Below, piece after piece: positions 44,696 through 57,563 of a stretch of DNA of 64,000 nucleotides; within the stretch, counting starts at the first letter, position 1, and each line of letters starts with the position of its first letter. The stretch comes from Serilophus lunatus (Eukaryota; Chordata; Aves; Passeriformes; Eurylaimidae), in assembly GCA_013399895.1 (NCBI GenBank), contig VXBA01001256.1, forward strand, positions 62,001-126,000, in the 5' to 3' direction. The notes below the pieces were generated by a model. It was not told the DNA's origin and did not search any database. It saw only the letters and a program-made list of their open reading frames with translations. The translations under genes were made by a program, and so were the position numbers.

Positions 44696-47600
44696 ATCCT
44701 TATTTATGAGAATCCAGCAAGTGCAAGTTGCACCTACCATCTATCAAGACTAGCAAAATCTTTGCATTCAATACACTGAAATGCATTTTTCAGATCTTAG
44801 CTGCATAAAATAATGATTTGTGCAGTTCTTATTAAATATACCTAATCTCTACCAGCTGAGAGGATTAAAAAGAGAGAATTGTGGAAAATACTTCAGCATT
44901 AGACTTTACTCTTTTTGTAGGACCATGGAGAATCTAACAACACCATTACAATTTAAGCCTTCCCTTAAATCACTGCTACTTTTATCTCCAATGTTAGAAG
45001 CATAGTATCAATTAACAATAGATTGAATTAGGAATTGTTCTTTGTCTTCATTATCAAGCTGAGGCAATTGTTAATTTCATTTCTATTTCTCTGTTACATG
45101 GCAAAGACTTTTAAAAGTCTCACAGTAGACTCTTTGAGATAATAAACCTGAAGTAGTGAAGGAGCCTTTAATCATGTTCATGATAATTGGAAGTACAAAT
45201 TCTCAAAAACAGATTAGATTTTTTTAGTTTGTTTGTCCCTTAGTATAACACATTCGGGATTCACCAATAAGTCATTATTATTATTTACCAATTTTTACCA
45301 TGGAATTCCTATAACTACTTTATGATCATGAACTACTACAGGAAAAAAACCCCACAAAAGTACCTCAAAAAAACTCCCCCCAAAAAACTCAGCCACAGAG
45401 ATAACTTTCATGTTGCAGGAACTAATGTGAATAAATGTTAGCTTTTTAACAGTGATGGTAAAGATTGTCTTTTTAAACAGTATTTAATAGCTACCACCAG
45501 TCTATATTGGATTGGGCTCCATGCGTGGTACTGTGAGGAGCCCCCATGAGTCACCTTCCTTCTGACATTTCCCAAAGCAATAATAAGAACTAAAAAAGCA
45601 GGTGTTTTCAGTTTACTACCACTTTATAATATTCATGTAATAAGCAAAGACAATTGATACCCTTTTTTTATTAGATGTTATTCACTCATCTTAAACATCA
45701 ACACCACAAAGTCATCAAACAAATTGATTTCTTTGCTGTATAATTATTAAGCTACTTTGTGGGTTTTAAAACACTGTTTTTATCCGTCACCTTTTTTTTC
45801 TTTTTCATCGTCAGTTTGGTTCTGTTTTATAACATGCACAAAAAATTATTCTCCCAGGCTCCATCTTGTTTGTGAACAGCTATTCCTGGTGAGGATCCTG
45901 GATAGGCATGGGACTATCAACTAGAAGAGGAAGCAATGCCTCAACCATTTCACTTATAACTGAAAATACAGTTGGTGGATCGTGCCACTGAATTAATCAA
46001 TACATTTTTAATGCTGTGTACACAGCAGTGAGCTATCGGCAGTCCAAGCCTGAAGTGCAAGACAATGACTTGGCAGATTTCCCCTTTGCTCTCATGTTAG
46101 ACTGTCAGCCCTCTTATTCACAAAGAGATACTAATAAATTATACTACTACTGACAGCTGCTTCTGCCTACTGCTAGGCATGTCAGACTCTGTTATATCAT
46201 TGACAGATAAAAGAACTCTACAGTTTCCTCCAAATAGAAACCAACCACCACCACCCACTCATCCTTCCTGAGTTCTCGTCACCCTCCCCTTTGCAAACAA
46301 GGAAAGGGGGCAGAAATGCAAGGCAGTGCAGTGACAGCTATGTTGAAGCAAGCTCTTTCTGAATCATTTAGTGCTGTGGGGAAAAAAGAAAACATATCGT
46401 TCTTATAAAATGGAGGATTTTGAAAAAAGGCTGGCTGTCATTTAAGCCTCTAGAAAAGTATGCAGGGGGGTGCATGTGCATATATGTGCATATGGCTTTG
46501 TGTATTTATGAGTCAGAGAGGAACAGAAGTCACCACAAACATAAGAGGAAAAACACATTTTACAAAATATTGTTCTTCAGGATTAAAAGTACGTTTAACA
46601 AGTAATTACTTCAGTGAAAAAAGGAGAAAATACTATTTATTTGTATAAATATTCTTAGAGACATAGTAATAATAATAAAAACATCACTACAACTGACAAC
46701 TGCTTTTCTTTATTCTTTGGGCATTTAATTTATTTATTTATTTTTATCTAAAAGAGAGTGCAGCAGCTAATCTGTAAAGTGTCTATTTTTCTTGAAAATC
46801 AGCCTATATAATCCTAACCAAGAATTCCCCAAATAAAGGCATTTTTCATTGGAAAATATTGATTTACAAACAGAAATGTGTTGTGAGAATGCCCTGGAGT
46901 CCACTAACTTCTATAAAAGCAAAAAATATAAAATAAGCTATCCTGTTTTCCTCAATGATTTCCAAACTACATTCTTGGGATATTAGGCCTTCAGAACCAT
47001 AGTTTCTTCAACTCCTCTCAGCAAGTGCCTTCCAGGTCCTCTGTCTCTTGACAAGTCATCCTGAGAATTTTGTAGCCCAAGCGAAAGGTGGGTGAAGAGT
47101 AGAGCCACAGTTGCAGCCGATACAAGTGCAGTTGTCTGATTCTGAGGAACAGACATATAGAATGAACTGTTCTGAGGTCTGAAGGTTCCGGCTGTTCCAG
47201 TTGTTACTACCTCATGTTGCTGCTTGCTTAATTCATGGTGTATATACTTAATTATGGAGTATATACTGTCTTTAGTTATTAACTGCTTTTATTTTATGAA
47301 GTACTCTTTTTTAATTGTTTTTTTTTTTCCTCCTTCTTCTGCTTGAATTTCCTGCTATCCTGCAATTCTTTCATTTAATTAGGTACAAAACAGAGAGTGT
47401 ATTAATTTTAATTTTCTTTCCATGACTCTGTTGCTTTTATGATCCATATTCCCTGCTTTGCTTGAGGGGAAGGTAGATATTTAAAACAGCAGCATCCGGT
47501 TAATAAATTTTGTCTTCATTTTTAGTTTCACATACCCTTGGACAATGTGATCCATCTCCTAGGAGACAGTGAGCACTAGTAAGGAAACTAGGTGTACATG

Positions 47601-48184
47601 TTTGAAAGCTGGCACTAGGAAAATTGTTGTACATTTTGTTCATTTTAACAGGCATTGCAAAGATCTACCTCATTTTGCCTCATTTTGTTTTTGCCACCTA
47701 AAAGACCCCATGTCAATTCCTCTGAGAAATGATAATATCAAATGTTAGTAAATTGGATAAGAAATTTCTTTATTCTTTTTCTAATTGATCATTTTGTGTT
47801 ATAGAATATACTGCTCTTGTTAGTGAACATCAAGTTCCACTAAATATAAATTTTTCAAGCATTTTTATACTATTTTTAACTAAACCCACAAAAATATATA
47901 GAAAATTCAGAAAATAATAAAAAAATCAGATAGCACAGACTTTGGGGGAAAAATCTGATGTAGACATTTTTATTATGATAATTCATTTAAAAAAATTCAT
48001 ATAATTGCAAATGATATTAATTTTTAAAAAATTCTTTAAAATTCCAGTAAAATTCCTAAAATGATAATATAGAGTTATAACTCACTGCTTATTTCTCTTT
48101 TTCTTTCTGCACCTGACCAGGAGATATTGCCCAGAACTCTCATTGGCAAGGAGTTTCTTTAAAATTACCTATTAGGTCAATATT
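44696..48184. other. Long unique AT-rich stretch
   Basis: No gene or transposon recognised. The parts around 45480-45600 and 45960-46200 have more balanced composition than their neighbours and could contain conserved non-coding DNA. A (TTTA)n run lies at 46726-46746. Confidence 0.5.
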
Positions 48185-48199
48185 TTGGTCATACAATTA

Positions 48200-48530
48200 A
48201 GAACAGAACAAAACACCTTCTTTGTCTCCAGTAAAGCAGATTGTCTACAGGACAAGTGGTCTCTTGAACTGGTAGACACACTCAGGGAACAGTATAGCCC
48301 CCCGATGATCCAGGAGAAAGATGTAAGAGAGCTACTGTCCCACCTAGATCCTCATAAGTCTATGGGACCTGATGGGATCCATCCTAGGGTGATGAGAGAG
48401 TTGGCAGATGTGCTGCTAAGCCTCTTTCAATCACTCACTCTTGCCTTACTGGAGAGGTCCCAGATAATTGGAAGTTGGCTAATGTGGCACTTATCTATAA
48501 GAGACATTAGAGGCATGTGATTTAAATATG
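48200..48530 (+). mobile_element. CR1 ORF2 fragment (RT fingers), plus strand
   Basis: An open stretch encodes LLSHLDPHKSMGPDGIHPRVMRELADVLLSLFQSLTLALLERSQIIGSWLMW. This is the CR1 RT N-terminal region, with the characteristic GPDGIHPRV-REL signature and the following 'W...' segment. It is a roughly 330-bp internal piece with neither the 3' tail nor the catalytic part, so a rearranged fragment and not a simple 5' truncation. Confidence 0.88.
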
Positions 48531-48611
48531 AGAACGCAAGACTACAAGATGCAGAAAAGAGGATAGCCACTCTTTCATTAAATACTTTTTACATATATAT
48601 ATATCTATATT

Positions 48612-49245
48612 ATGTACTTAAACAAGAGAAGCACAGGACATAAAACTCAGTATTTCCCAACAAAACTGAACAACTTGCAGGGAACAGAAGGAAAACACTG
48701 TTACCTGTTAGAACCAAATAAGTCCCTGACCACTCCCTGTGGCCACAGGAAGACGATAGCGGCAGAGTTGGACTTCCTTGGCAAGCCGATGTTGTGGGAA
48801 AGGAAAACAATCCCACCAGCTCTTTGGGTGGAAAAGAGGGAAGACAAATCCTCACTATATGAAGTCATTTTCCAGTGAAGTCAGGCTGAAATCCAGGCGA
48901 ATGGCTGATAAGTCACTGCAGTCACTCAGAGAGTGAGTGGGACTCTACACTGTCTCCTCTTCAGAGGCCCAGTGGGAAGAGAGGCCACGGTTCCCCAGCG
49001 CTGGAAAACATGTCCTCAGCTGTACATGCACACTTTTAGCCCTGGGCAACATGGACTGTCCCACACCTCAGCCTCAGCGCCATGCGCTGGCTCCACCCAC
49101 CTCAATCTGCAGTGGACGGAGCAGCAGGAGTGTGGGTCCAGGTCAAGTGGGAATGGGAAGGAGGGCAAAGCAACTCCCCCCGCCACCAGCCCCACAGCTG
49201 CTCTGCTGCCATGCTGCCTGCACTCTCACCCTGCCACACATAATC
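48612..49245 (-). mobile_element. Unclassified GC-rich, LTR-like block
   Basis: An abrupt GC rise ends near 49245 (...CCCTGCCACACA, so the minus strand begins TGTGTGGCAGGG). The minus strand has a TATA-like GGGCTAAAAGTG near 49045. No related copy in the window and no 3' end were established. Frames of 81-113 codons on both strands are composition effects. It could be an LTR or unrelated GC-rich DNA. Confidence 0.35.
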
Positions 49246-49249
49246 GTTG

Positions 49250-52200
49250 ACATTTTAAAAAGTTTGATATTTCAATGATGTAATGATACAATTCTGCATA
49301 ATAAAGTTTTGAAGAATATAAAATAATTCTTTTCCTTGAACTATATAAAAGAATCTCAGACCTTGATTTAGAAATTTAAAAATATGAAGAATATTCTAAG
49401 TCTAGATGGTTTACTGGTCTGTTGTAACCATTGTTTAAAATATGACTGTATTTTTAGCCTGAGATTATGTAGTTCCTACTTGTAAATCTTCAATTCTGGT
49501 TTCATGAACTGTGTGACTTCTCAGCTGAGTGTTGTGTCATTTCTTTAACACTGGTAACAATCAGAACAGATGTCAGGTTGTGCCCAGTCTGCAGGGAGTG
49601 AATGAGCCTGTTTCCGGATTGCATCGCATTTCTGAGAGGTCATTAAAGACAGAATCACAGCAAGAAGCTGAGTCTGTAGCTCACATGAAGTCGAAAAGAC
49701 TCTGAAATGCAGCTAGCAGCCAGCCATATTTCTTCCAAAGGACTGGACAGAGCTGCAGAGTTTTTTCTGAAACCTGGAAAATTCCTTATTTGACTAAGAA
49801 AATGACTTAGAAGGGTGAAGAAGAGCTCTTTAAAGACTGTTTCCTATCTGCTATTATTTAAAAATAAAAAATTCAATTTTTTAAAAAACACTTTTAAAGT
49901 TATACGTACAGTTAGATACTAAATATTCTCCAGTTTTGTTCTGCATTCTTTTTCTTAGGTTATGACTTTGTATTTGGCTGAACTGAAATTTGGTTTGCAT
50001 CTGTCAGTTCATGCAGACAAGCAAACCATAACTTTTTATATCAGGACTAAGAAGGAAAGGAAAAAAAAGTAGACATGTGCTCAGGGAAAATTAACATCTC
50101 CCAGGGAGAAGAACTCTGAATAAAGTTTAGTTAAGGTTTGTTTTAGTTTTATCCTTCCAAAATACAGTTTGATACAATTTTCAGTATGTTTCTTCAGTTA
50201 TGATAACACATTGCCTTCTACATAATGTTAAAATAAAAAATACCCTACAAAATTTGAAAAAGTACCAAATAATTCACCAACACAATTGTAACACATAAAT
50301 CTGTTCACCAAACTTGTACATTTATATTACGCCTTCTTTCATGTATCTTCATAGAAAGTGTAATGTTCAAGTAGTTGAACTCTTTCTAATCCTAAAGCCA
50401 CCATCTAAACTTATTTTCTTTAAAAAATACACTATGCATAAAAGGTGGAGTTGGGTCCAGACAGTCATGTAGCATAACTTCAAAATTTGATAGAATTATT
50501 TGATGTGTACTGTTCAGTGTGGCTCTTGTTTTTCTCAACTACAAAGTACCTTTGTGAAATAAAAAGAGCAAAGCAAACACCAAGCCATATAACAAAGTCT
50601 ATTTAGTACTTTCAAATTAGCTTTTGACATCCTTAAAAAATGGGTTCTATATCCTTCAGCAGGAGAAAAAGTTTCTTACTTTAAGAGTAGGATATGACTA
50701 AACGTAAAAATTTTTCCAGAAAGGAAAACTGCACTCCTTCCCTTTTACCCATCTCATGTACTTCACTGCCAGATTTTACAATTAGCCCACAATGGTTCCA
50801 TCATTCTGCTTTGTGAAAAAGGCAGAGTGAAGATTTTAGGTAATTTGTTGTGAAACAGCATTTCAAATATCCAGATCCTATTTCTCAAAGAAATATATTC
50901 TCATTTATTCAACCCACGCAAAGAGAAAAGGATTAAACTGATGTGAAGATTTTTAGAAACTTTGTTGCATAAGTTCAGAAATTTTCTTATCCTTTATATT
51001 TAAATAAATATAGATTCATCTGGTATTATTTCACTGTTTATTCCATGCAATAAATAATTTTTTAAAAAAAATCCAATCGATTTAATAGAATAACTGTTAA
51101 AACCACAAATATTTTTTGTGTGTGTGTTTTGTTTAAGAATTACTTCCTTACAGGTTTAAATTACACCATCCTTTAGACATGTTTCTAGGGCTTTTTTTTT
51201 TTTTTAAGTAGAATAATTTTGCATTCAGACTTTTTCAATTACCCAAATGAATTCTTCACTTTTTTTAAAAGGTTTTCAGAAGAAAACTGATGCTATAAAT
51301 AGATAACCAATGAAGAGTCAATTATTTCATATATTCCATGTAGGTTTAGATTCAGCAATATCACCAAGTGGGATCTCAATGGGGTTTATAATGACTTGAC
51401 ATCACATGCTGGGTTTGTTACACATGCAGTTTTGATTCTTCTGCTCTCTTACTGCATTGACTTCCATGAGGCACTGAAGACAATTTAGCTTTGTTCATTT
51501 TTAAAAATTCTCTCCAAATGCACCTAGAATTAATAATATTTTTAATATATATTTTAATTGTGAAACTAAACTGATGTTCTTGATTCCCTGCTCTCTGCAG
51601 TAGTGTATAGCAAAAATTATCTCTTTTGAATGGAAAAATCCACTTTATGCAGCCATATGTTGTTTCTTATTGTTTCTTTTTTGAACATAATTGTACTATT
51701 TATTATTATATACACTGGGAGATACCATACATGATATCTCAACAAATTATCATTTTCCAACTTCCTTTTTCTCACTCTACCACTGTTTATAACGGCAAAC
51801 TTCTGTTTGTAATTCGGTCCACTGTTTTGCCATTTTTCAGTATTTTTCAAAATAGGTATGTGTATTCTTCTCTTATTGTAGTGCAGATAAAGTCAGTTAA
51901 GTAAAATACCGTTCTAGAATATATACACAGTGTACCACTTAATATTCTCTGTGGCAGCTAACCTCAGTCAGCATAAAGTATTGTTGGTTGCTAAGACCAT
52001 GTGAAAAAAAAATTATATAAAAAATTAGATAAAAGACAAAATAATGTCCTCTTTCTTGTTGAATACATTCCCAATCATACTGATATTGATAATTGTGGTA
52101 ACCACAGCTATCCTCTGGATGTCGGAATGGAGAATATTTAAGATCTCTTCATATCCAGCCAGAAGCCTGACTTCAGATTTGTCCTAAGGCCTACTGTCAA

Positions 52201-53695
52201 AAAATATAAATAGAAATCCATAATTTGATTTACATATCACTAATTTATTTATTTAATTTTCTTATTTATGTAAAGCCTTATATTTTAGTCTGACTAAATT
52301 TATTGACACAACAAGATATTTCTTTGGGCCATTTTTTGGTTTTAATATTTTTTTCCCCTCTGGAAAAATAAAATTTCTGCCCTTTTCTGACACACATCAA
52401 TCATGGAACCTTGGGATTTAATTATTACAATCACTTTTAAATTTGAAGCTTATTACAATATGTAAATTATTCTTGAAACTATTTTTAAATAGTAGCCTGA
52501 CTGCTATATGACACAAGTTCTTGGCTGTCAGAGCTGAATTCAAGGTGCCTTATTTACCTTACCTAACTTTCATATGCAACACAAAGCTGCTGCTGTAAGG
52601 GAACATACAATCTTTTGTGGAACATGTTGTCCTAAAAGGAATAATGAGATTTTTCCACAGAGCAGACAGAATGTAGAATGGAGCTCCTCGGTGACAAATC
52701 TACTTTCATGACGACCTGTGTTTCACTAGTTTCTGTATAGGCAAGCATTAAGAAATATTGCACAGAAGATCCTGTGATTTCTTAATATTAAAATAGCAGA
52801 TCAAATGATAGTTATTTAAACAGTACAGTAAGTTGAACTGAAAGCACATATCAATCAATTACAGGGAAATGCCTAGTGAGTGAGTACTGGATTTTGAGAT
52901 AGTAGTAGCTGGGAGACATAACAGGAAAAACAAGTACTGAAGAATGTAAGAGGGTGGAATGATCATGGAGAATTTCTGTTGTAATAGTGGAGGGACAAGG
53001 GGTGGACTTTGTGTAAATTGTCTATGTTCATTTTGTGCTGTGACAATGCTGTTTCTGTTGATCTGAATTAAGGTTATATGATAAATGTGGATTTCTCTTC
53101 CCATGGGAAAAGGCAAACCCATTCTCAGGAGTGTCTTTGTTCAAGGACCAGGGTGTACTTGGTGGGTAACGTGGAGCGATGGGGAGAACCAGTGTGTGTC
53201 TCAAGGATATTTAACCTTGGACAAATAATAATCTGTAGTGTAACTTGTATGTTGCAGGAAGCAAAGTAGCAGGCATAACATGAACTTCTGAAGAGTGAAT
53301 TTTTCAAGGAGCAAGGAGAGTGTAATGATGACCTGAGCCAGGCTGCTGTTAGTGTCCAATGATGGATTGTGCTGCTTCTTCTGTCCTGAGTATCCATCCT
53401 GATGGTATGGAGCCTGAGAACTGGAGGGGTGGAAGAAGCCTATGAAAATGGGAAAATATCTAGCTGTAAAAGGATGGGGGATAGTAGTTAATGAAAATGC
53501 CTAAACCTGTATATTGGTTATAAAGATGGTTTAAGGATGTAGTTTAAGTTGTATTTGTTGGTAAGAAGGGATTTCAGTAATGAAAAATAGATACAATGGA
53601 ATAGTTAAAAGTTATGCAAATTATGTGGGATATGAGTAGGACACAAATGATATGGAATAAGGAGTGGAGAACTTATTGGGTTTAGGTGAGATGGA
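49250..53695. other. Long unique AT-rich stretch
   Basis: No gene, RNA or repeat recognised. Segment 49530-49760 is less AT-rich but shows no identifiable feature. Confidence 0.5.
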
Positions 53696-53699
53696 GCTC

Positions 53700-54256
53700 A
53701 TTTGCCCATAGCAGCCCTTATAGTGCTGCGCCTTCCATTGGCAGATAGCAATGCTGATAACACACCAGTGTTTTGGCTACTGCTGATCAGCATCAGCACT
53801 ATCTCTCAACATTCCTCCCCTCCCTTATCAAGGGAGACACTGGAGGGAGAGCAGGGGGGCAAGATCCTGGGAGGGGACACAACTAGGACAGCTGATCCAA
53901 ATTAACCAAAGAGATATTCCATGCCATATTATGTCAGTTACGATATAAAAGCTAAGGAGGGGAGGGGCATGGGGCCTTTTTTATTAACAATTTCTGCCTT
54001 TTGGAGTGACTGCTATGTGCTTCCTGGGAAGTGAACAGGCACTGCTTGCTGATGGGAAGTATAGAATAAACATTTTATTTTTATTTCCGCTTCCTTTGCT
54101 TATGCTTGTACAAACTTTCACTTTTGCTTTAGTAAACTGCCTTATCCCAACCTATGAGGTCTTTTCTATCATATTTTCTCTACTCTGTCCAGCAAGAAAG
54201 GGGTGTGATAGAGCACCTTGATGGGCACCTGGTGTCAAGCCAAGGTCAGCCCACCA
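53700..54256 (+). mobile_element. LTR (family E), plus orientation
   Basis: Plus-strand features: 'gctgataacacaccagtgtt' (the LTR body I know from avian ERVs); 'gggaggggacacaactagga' and 'agctgatccaaattaaccaa' followed by 'gagatattccatgcc'; TATA GATATAAAAGC at 53942-53952; AGTAAACTGCCTTATCCCAA near 54130; and the end ...AAGGTCAGCCCACCA (54256). The element at 57564 is the same family inverted. The 5' start is not clear and may be truncated. Confidence 0.8.
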
Positions 54257-54600
54257 TAGAATGCCATTGATTTTATTATGCAAAATAATGTAATATCAAG
54301 TCAATCAATGCATAATAAGCTAATAAGAAAGAGATGGAAAACAACAGAATATATAATATAATATAATATAATATATATAATATAATTAATATAATATAAT
54401 TAATATAATAATATAATGTTCAGGACCAGGTATCTTAACAATACAACTACAGGAAAAAGAGATGAAATTTATTTTCTTTGCAGCCATCAACCCAGAAGAC
54501 TTCTTCCCAGATATATTGAGTGTGAAGTAATCACTGGAGTCACTGTTTTACCTAAAGACCTTCTTATAAACTTCCTAAAGTGTATGTTGTTCTCTACCCC
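54257..54600. other. Spacer with long AT tract
   Basis: Contains the 70-bp AT-only tract at 54349-54418 and otherwise no recognisable feature. Confidence 0.55.
54349..54418. repeat. AT-only (ATAAT/ATATA)n tract
   Basis: About 70 bp made only of A and T in ATATAAT/TAATATA units with local self-complementarity, seen directly. Confidence 0.95.
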
Positions 54601-54960
54601 CACCTTGCAACTAACCCCCACACAGCCTCTCATTTATTCCTCACTACCCTCCCACCACAGTGTGATGGGGAAGAGAATTGGAAGGCAAAAAGTGGGAAAA
54701 CCCACGTGTTGATATAAGACAGATTAAAAGGCAAAGCAAAGGCTGAGCACAAAAGCAAAGTAAAATCAAGATTTAATTCAACATTCCCCAGGGGTATGCA
54801 AGTGTTCAGCCATTTCCGGGAAAGCAGGATCTATCATGCATTAACAGTGACTTGAGAAGACAAAACACCATCACTCTGAACATCGTCTTCTTCTTCCTCT
54901 ACCTTTATGTGCTGAACATGGTGCCATACAGTGTGCAATATGCAAGTGTCCATCATTGTC
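54600..54960 (-). mobile_element. LTR fragment, minus orientation
   Basis: Contains 'gtgttgatataagacag' with 'attaaaaggcaaagcaaagg', then 'gtgttcagccatttccggga' and 'aagcaggatctatcatgc', then 'tgagaagacaaaacaccatcactctgaa' and 'gtgctgaacatggtgccata'. I know this sequence order from the inverted form of abundant avian LTRs. It stops before the 'ggaatatcc' part that would follow, so the U3 end is missing. Confidence 0.75.
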
Positions 54961-56311
54961 CTCTAAATAAATAGTATCGTTAATTCAGCTAGTTGCAAAT
55001 TTTAAACAAAATTAAGTCCAGTTTAATGTTTATCAATATTATCAAGATAGAACAAAACATTTACATTTCTATGGAAAGTTTTATTTATAAGTAACCAGTA
55101 CTGTAGGATTTCTATCTTTCATTCTGCTGACTTCAATGTTTCTGAGCATTGAAATACAAATCTGTTTTTGTCTCTTAATTTTGCATGTAAACTTCCAAGC
55201 AGTAATTGATTTCTGTGACAGTCCACTGTTGTATGAAACATCATCTTGAAGTTCTGTTCTCTAAACAGCCTTCTGCTGTTAGGAAATTAAGTCTAAATGT
55301 TCGAGGGGTTTTTCTTTTTATTTTTTTTATTCACCTTATATAATGGCTCTGTAACCATTTTACATATTGGGATTACATACAATAGCACTGTTTTATGGCT
55401 CTGTCTGTAAGGCAATCTGGAGAATATAACAGGAGAAAAAAATAGTAAGAGAAATCTTTACTTCTGAAACCAGTTGATTTGTATGGAGTTGGGTAAATCA
55501 TTATGCCGGTTAGCCTCTTTTCATGATTAAATCAAGTAATATGGATTGACTGCAGTAATTAGAGTACTCTAGCCTCATTCCAGATATTAACAAAGGAACA
55601 CTATCTGGAAAGACAAGCACTGAGAGGTTGGGGAAGAAAGTGATGTTTTTCTCAGTTCACTGTTAGCAGAATCTAAAAATATATACTTTATGAAAAACTA
55701 ACTATACTCTGGGATGATGTGGATGCTAATGATAAAGTTGGAATCACTCAAGTGAGCTACATCAGAAAAAATGTATAATTTTGTTTTTCAGATACAGATA
55801 AAAATCTGAATATAGTAAAGAAATAAAATACATCACTACTGTGAAAGTAGAATAGAAAGTTATAGAGTTAAATATAATGTAATGGCAGATTAGAGACTAG
55901 CCAACAAGTTTTAATAGATGATAGTACCATTCAAATTTACAGGCATTGGGACTTTTGATGAATTTATGAGATGGGGATAAGCTTAACTTTAAACACAGGA
56001 AAGCAACATGAAAATTTCCATTCTAATTTTGAAGATATATGTAAAATATGATGATTGTATCTTCAGATTTCAACTGGGAACAAGGTTTTGATGATTCTAT
56101 CAAACAGAGTAGTCTGTTTTTTTAATCCACTTCATCCTTAGTTTATATAGATGTAAATTTAGTTTATATAAATTATCAAATTATTTCATTGTACATTTCT
56201 CTAGTTTACCTATGCAGAAAATGTGGAAAATAAAATAACCCAAACCACAATACAAACCAAACGAAAACAGGAGAGTAGTGTCATAGAAAGTATTTTTTAA
56301 GAGTTCCTCGA
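54961..56311. other. Unique AT-rich intergenic sequence
   Basis: No gene or repeat recognised. Confidence 0.5.
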
Positions 56312-56770
56312 TGTCTGTAAGACCTGCCCTGGCATGGTCTTACTGACGCTGGAGCTTCCGTAAGGTCTGACTCAGTGATTCACTGCTCAGAACTCAGATG
56401 AGTTTTGAGACGGGTGTGCTTTATTTCAGCGCGCTGAGAGGGAAGGTTACAGAATTCAAAATTCCCTCTGCGACCCACCGGAATAATCCATCTTAAATAC
56501 CCCTTCTCTAGTGGGTGTATCTTTAGCCTTTGATTGGCTCTCAGCCTCTGATCCCTCCTCACTGCCCGCCTTCTCCCCGCCCAGACATGGACGTGGCTGA
56601 ATCCAGAGTTCTTCCCTCTCCCTGTCCCCAGCCACCTGCTGCATGGTCGCTTAGCAACGGAGCCTCAGGAGACCTTGAGAACCTTGCTATTCCTGCTTAA
56701 CTGTTATCTATAACTATTGTAGTGTCTACCCCATTTACTCTAATTCTACAGACTCTCTACTTTCATAACA
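56312..56770 (-). mobile_element. Solo LTR with full promoter set, minus orientation
   Basis: 459 bp from TGTCTG (56312) to CATAACA (56770), so the minus strand reads TGTTATG...CAGACA. Minus-strand signals in order are a GC box (GGCGGGGAG near 56575), CCAAT (GAGCCAATCAAAGG near 56533), TATA (GGTATTTAAGATGG near 56495) and AATAAA (GAAATAAAGC near 56425). This is a textbook retroviral LTR promoter and R region. There is no internal sequence on either side and no clear target duplication. Short minus-strand frames are not genes. Confidence 0.8.
56425..56580 (-). promoter_or_regulatory. LTR promoter: GC box, CCAAT, TATTTAAG, then AATAAA
   Basis: The four elements are seen on the minus strand in correct order and with near-ideal CCAAT-TATA spacing (about 40 bp). 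The AATAAA is about 70 bp downstream of the TATA box. Confidence 0.65.
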
Positions 56771-57563
56771 GTTTTGCTTTTTTCCAGTTCCCTAGAACTA
56801 AAATGAAACCCCCCAACTCAGGTCTGCTAGAGATTTTCTTCTCCATAAGATATTGAAAATTTGTTCATGTAAGCCTTCTTAATAAGTAAAATATAAGACT
56901 TAGGGCTCCAGAAAACTTTTTTTCCCCCTAGTTAAATAAGTTATATAGGTAAAAAGAAATAAATCTCAAGTAGAAATTCTGTATATGATTTGTGTCGGAC
57001 TTTGAAAATTCCAGTAGTCAGAATTCACTTTACACAGAGAAACGCATCCTACCAATTATGACAAATCTACTTCTCAGTTAAACTCACTCTTCATCTACAA
57101 AAGTAGAGGTATTCTATATTATAGATAAATTTTCTTGGTTAATAACATGCTAATTTTGTTTCTAACATCAATTTATTTTTTATGTGTTGTTTCTAATATA
57201 CTGAATGTAAAATGGTTATTTGAAACTGTATTAAAATTTTTACATTTTAGTGATTTATTGCAATCAACTGTCTATAAATTGATTTAATTTTGACCAGAAA
57301 AGAAATTACATTAACTTAATGAAGTTGTGAACTCTCATAGCTTACTAAAGAAATGTGTATATAAAATAAATTCAATAAACTAAATTATTCTTCCATCTAA
57401 AAATATCAAGGAAGATTTGAATGAAACTTCTTTCACAGCTCCTTTCAGCATATGAATGAGCAGTTAGGTGATTTATTTGCTTTTTTGCTCCTAGTATCTG
57501 TAGTTTAAATTATATCTGGCACAACAGATCAGCCCCATATACGTCCCATTTAGTTAGACATGC
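56771..57563. other. Unique AT-rich intergenic sequence
   Basis: No gene or repeat recognised. Confidence 0.5.

Noticed and set aside
43735..44740. Frames of 286-319 codons
   Set aside because: They are almost entirely N. The readable ends are LTR sequence.
51617..51904. 77- and 92-codon frames on opposite strands
   Set aside because: Overlapping AT-rich frames with no protein signature.
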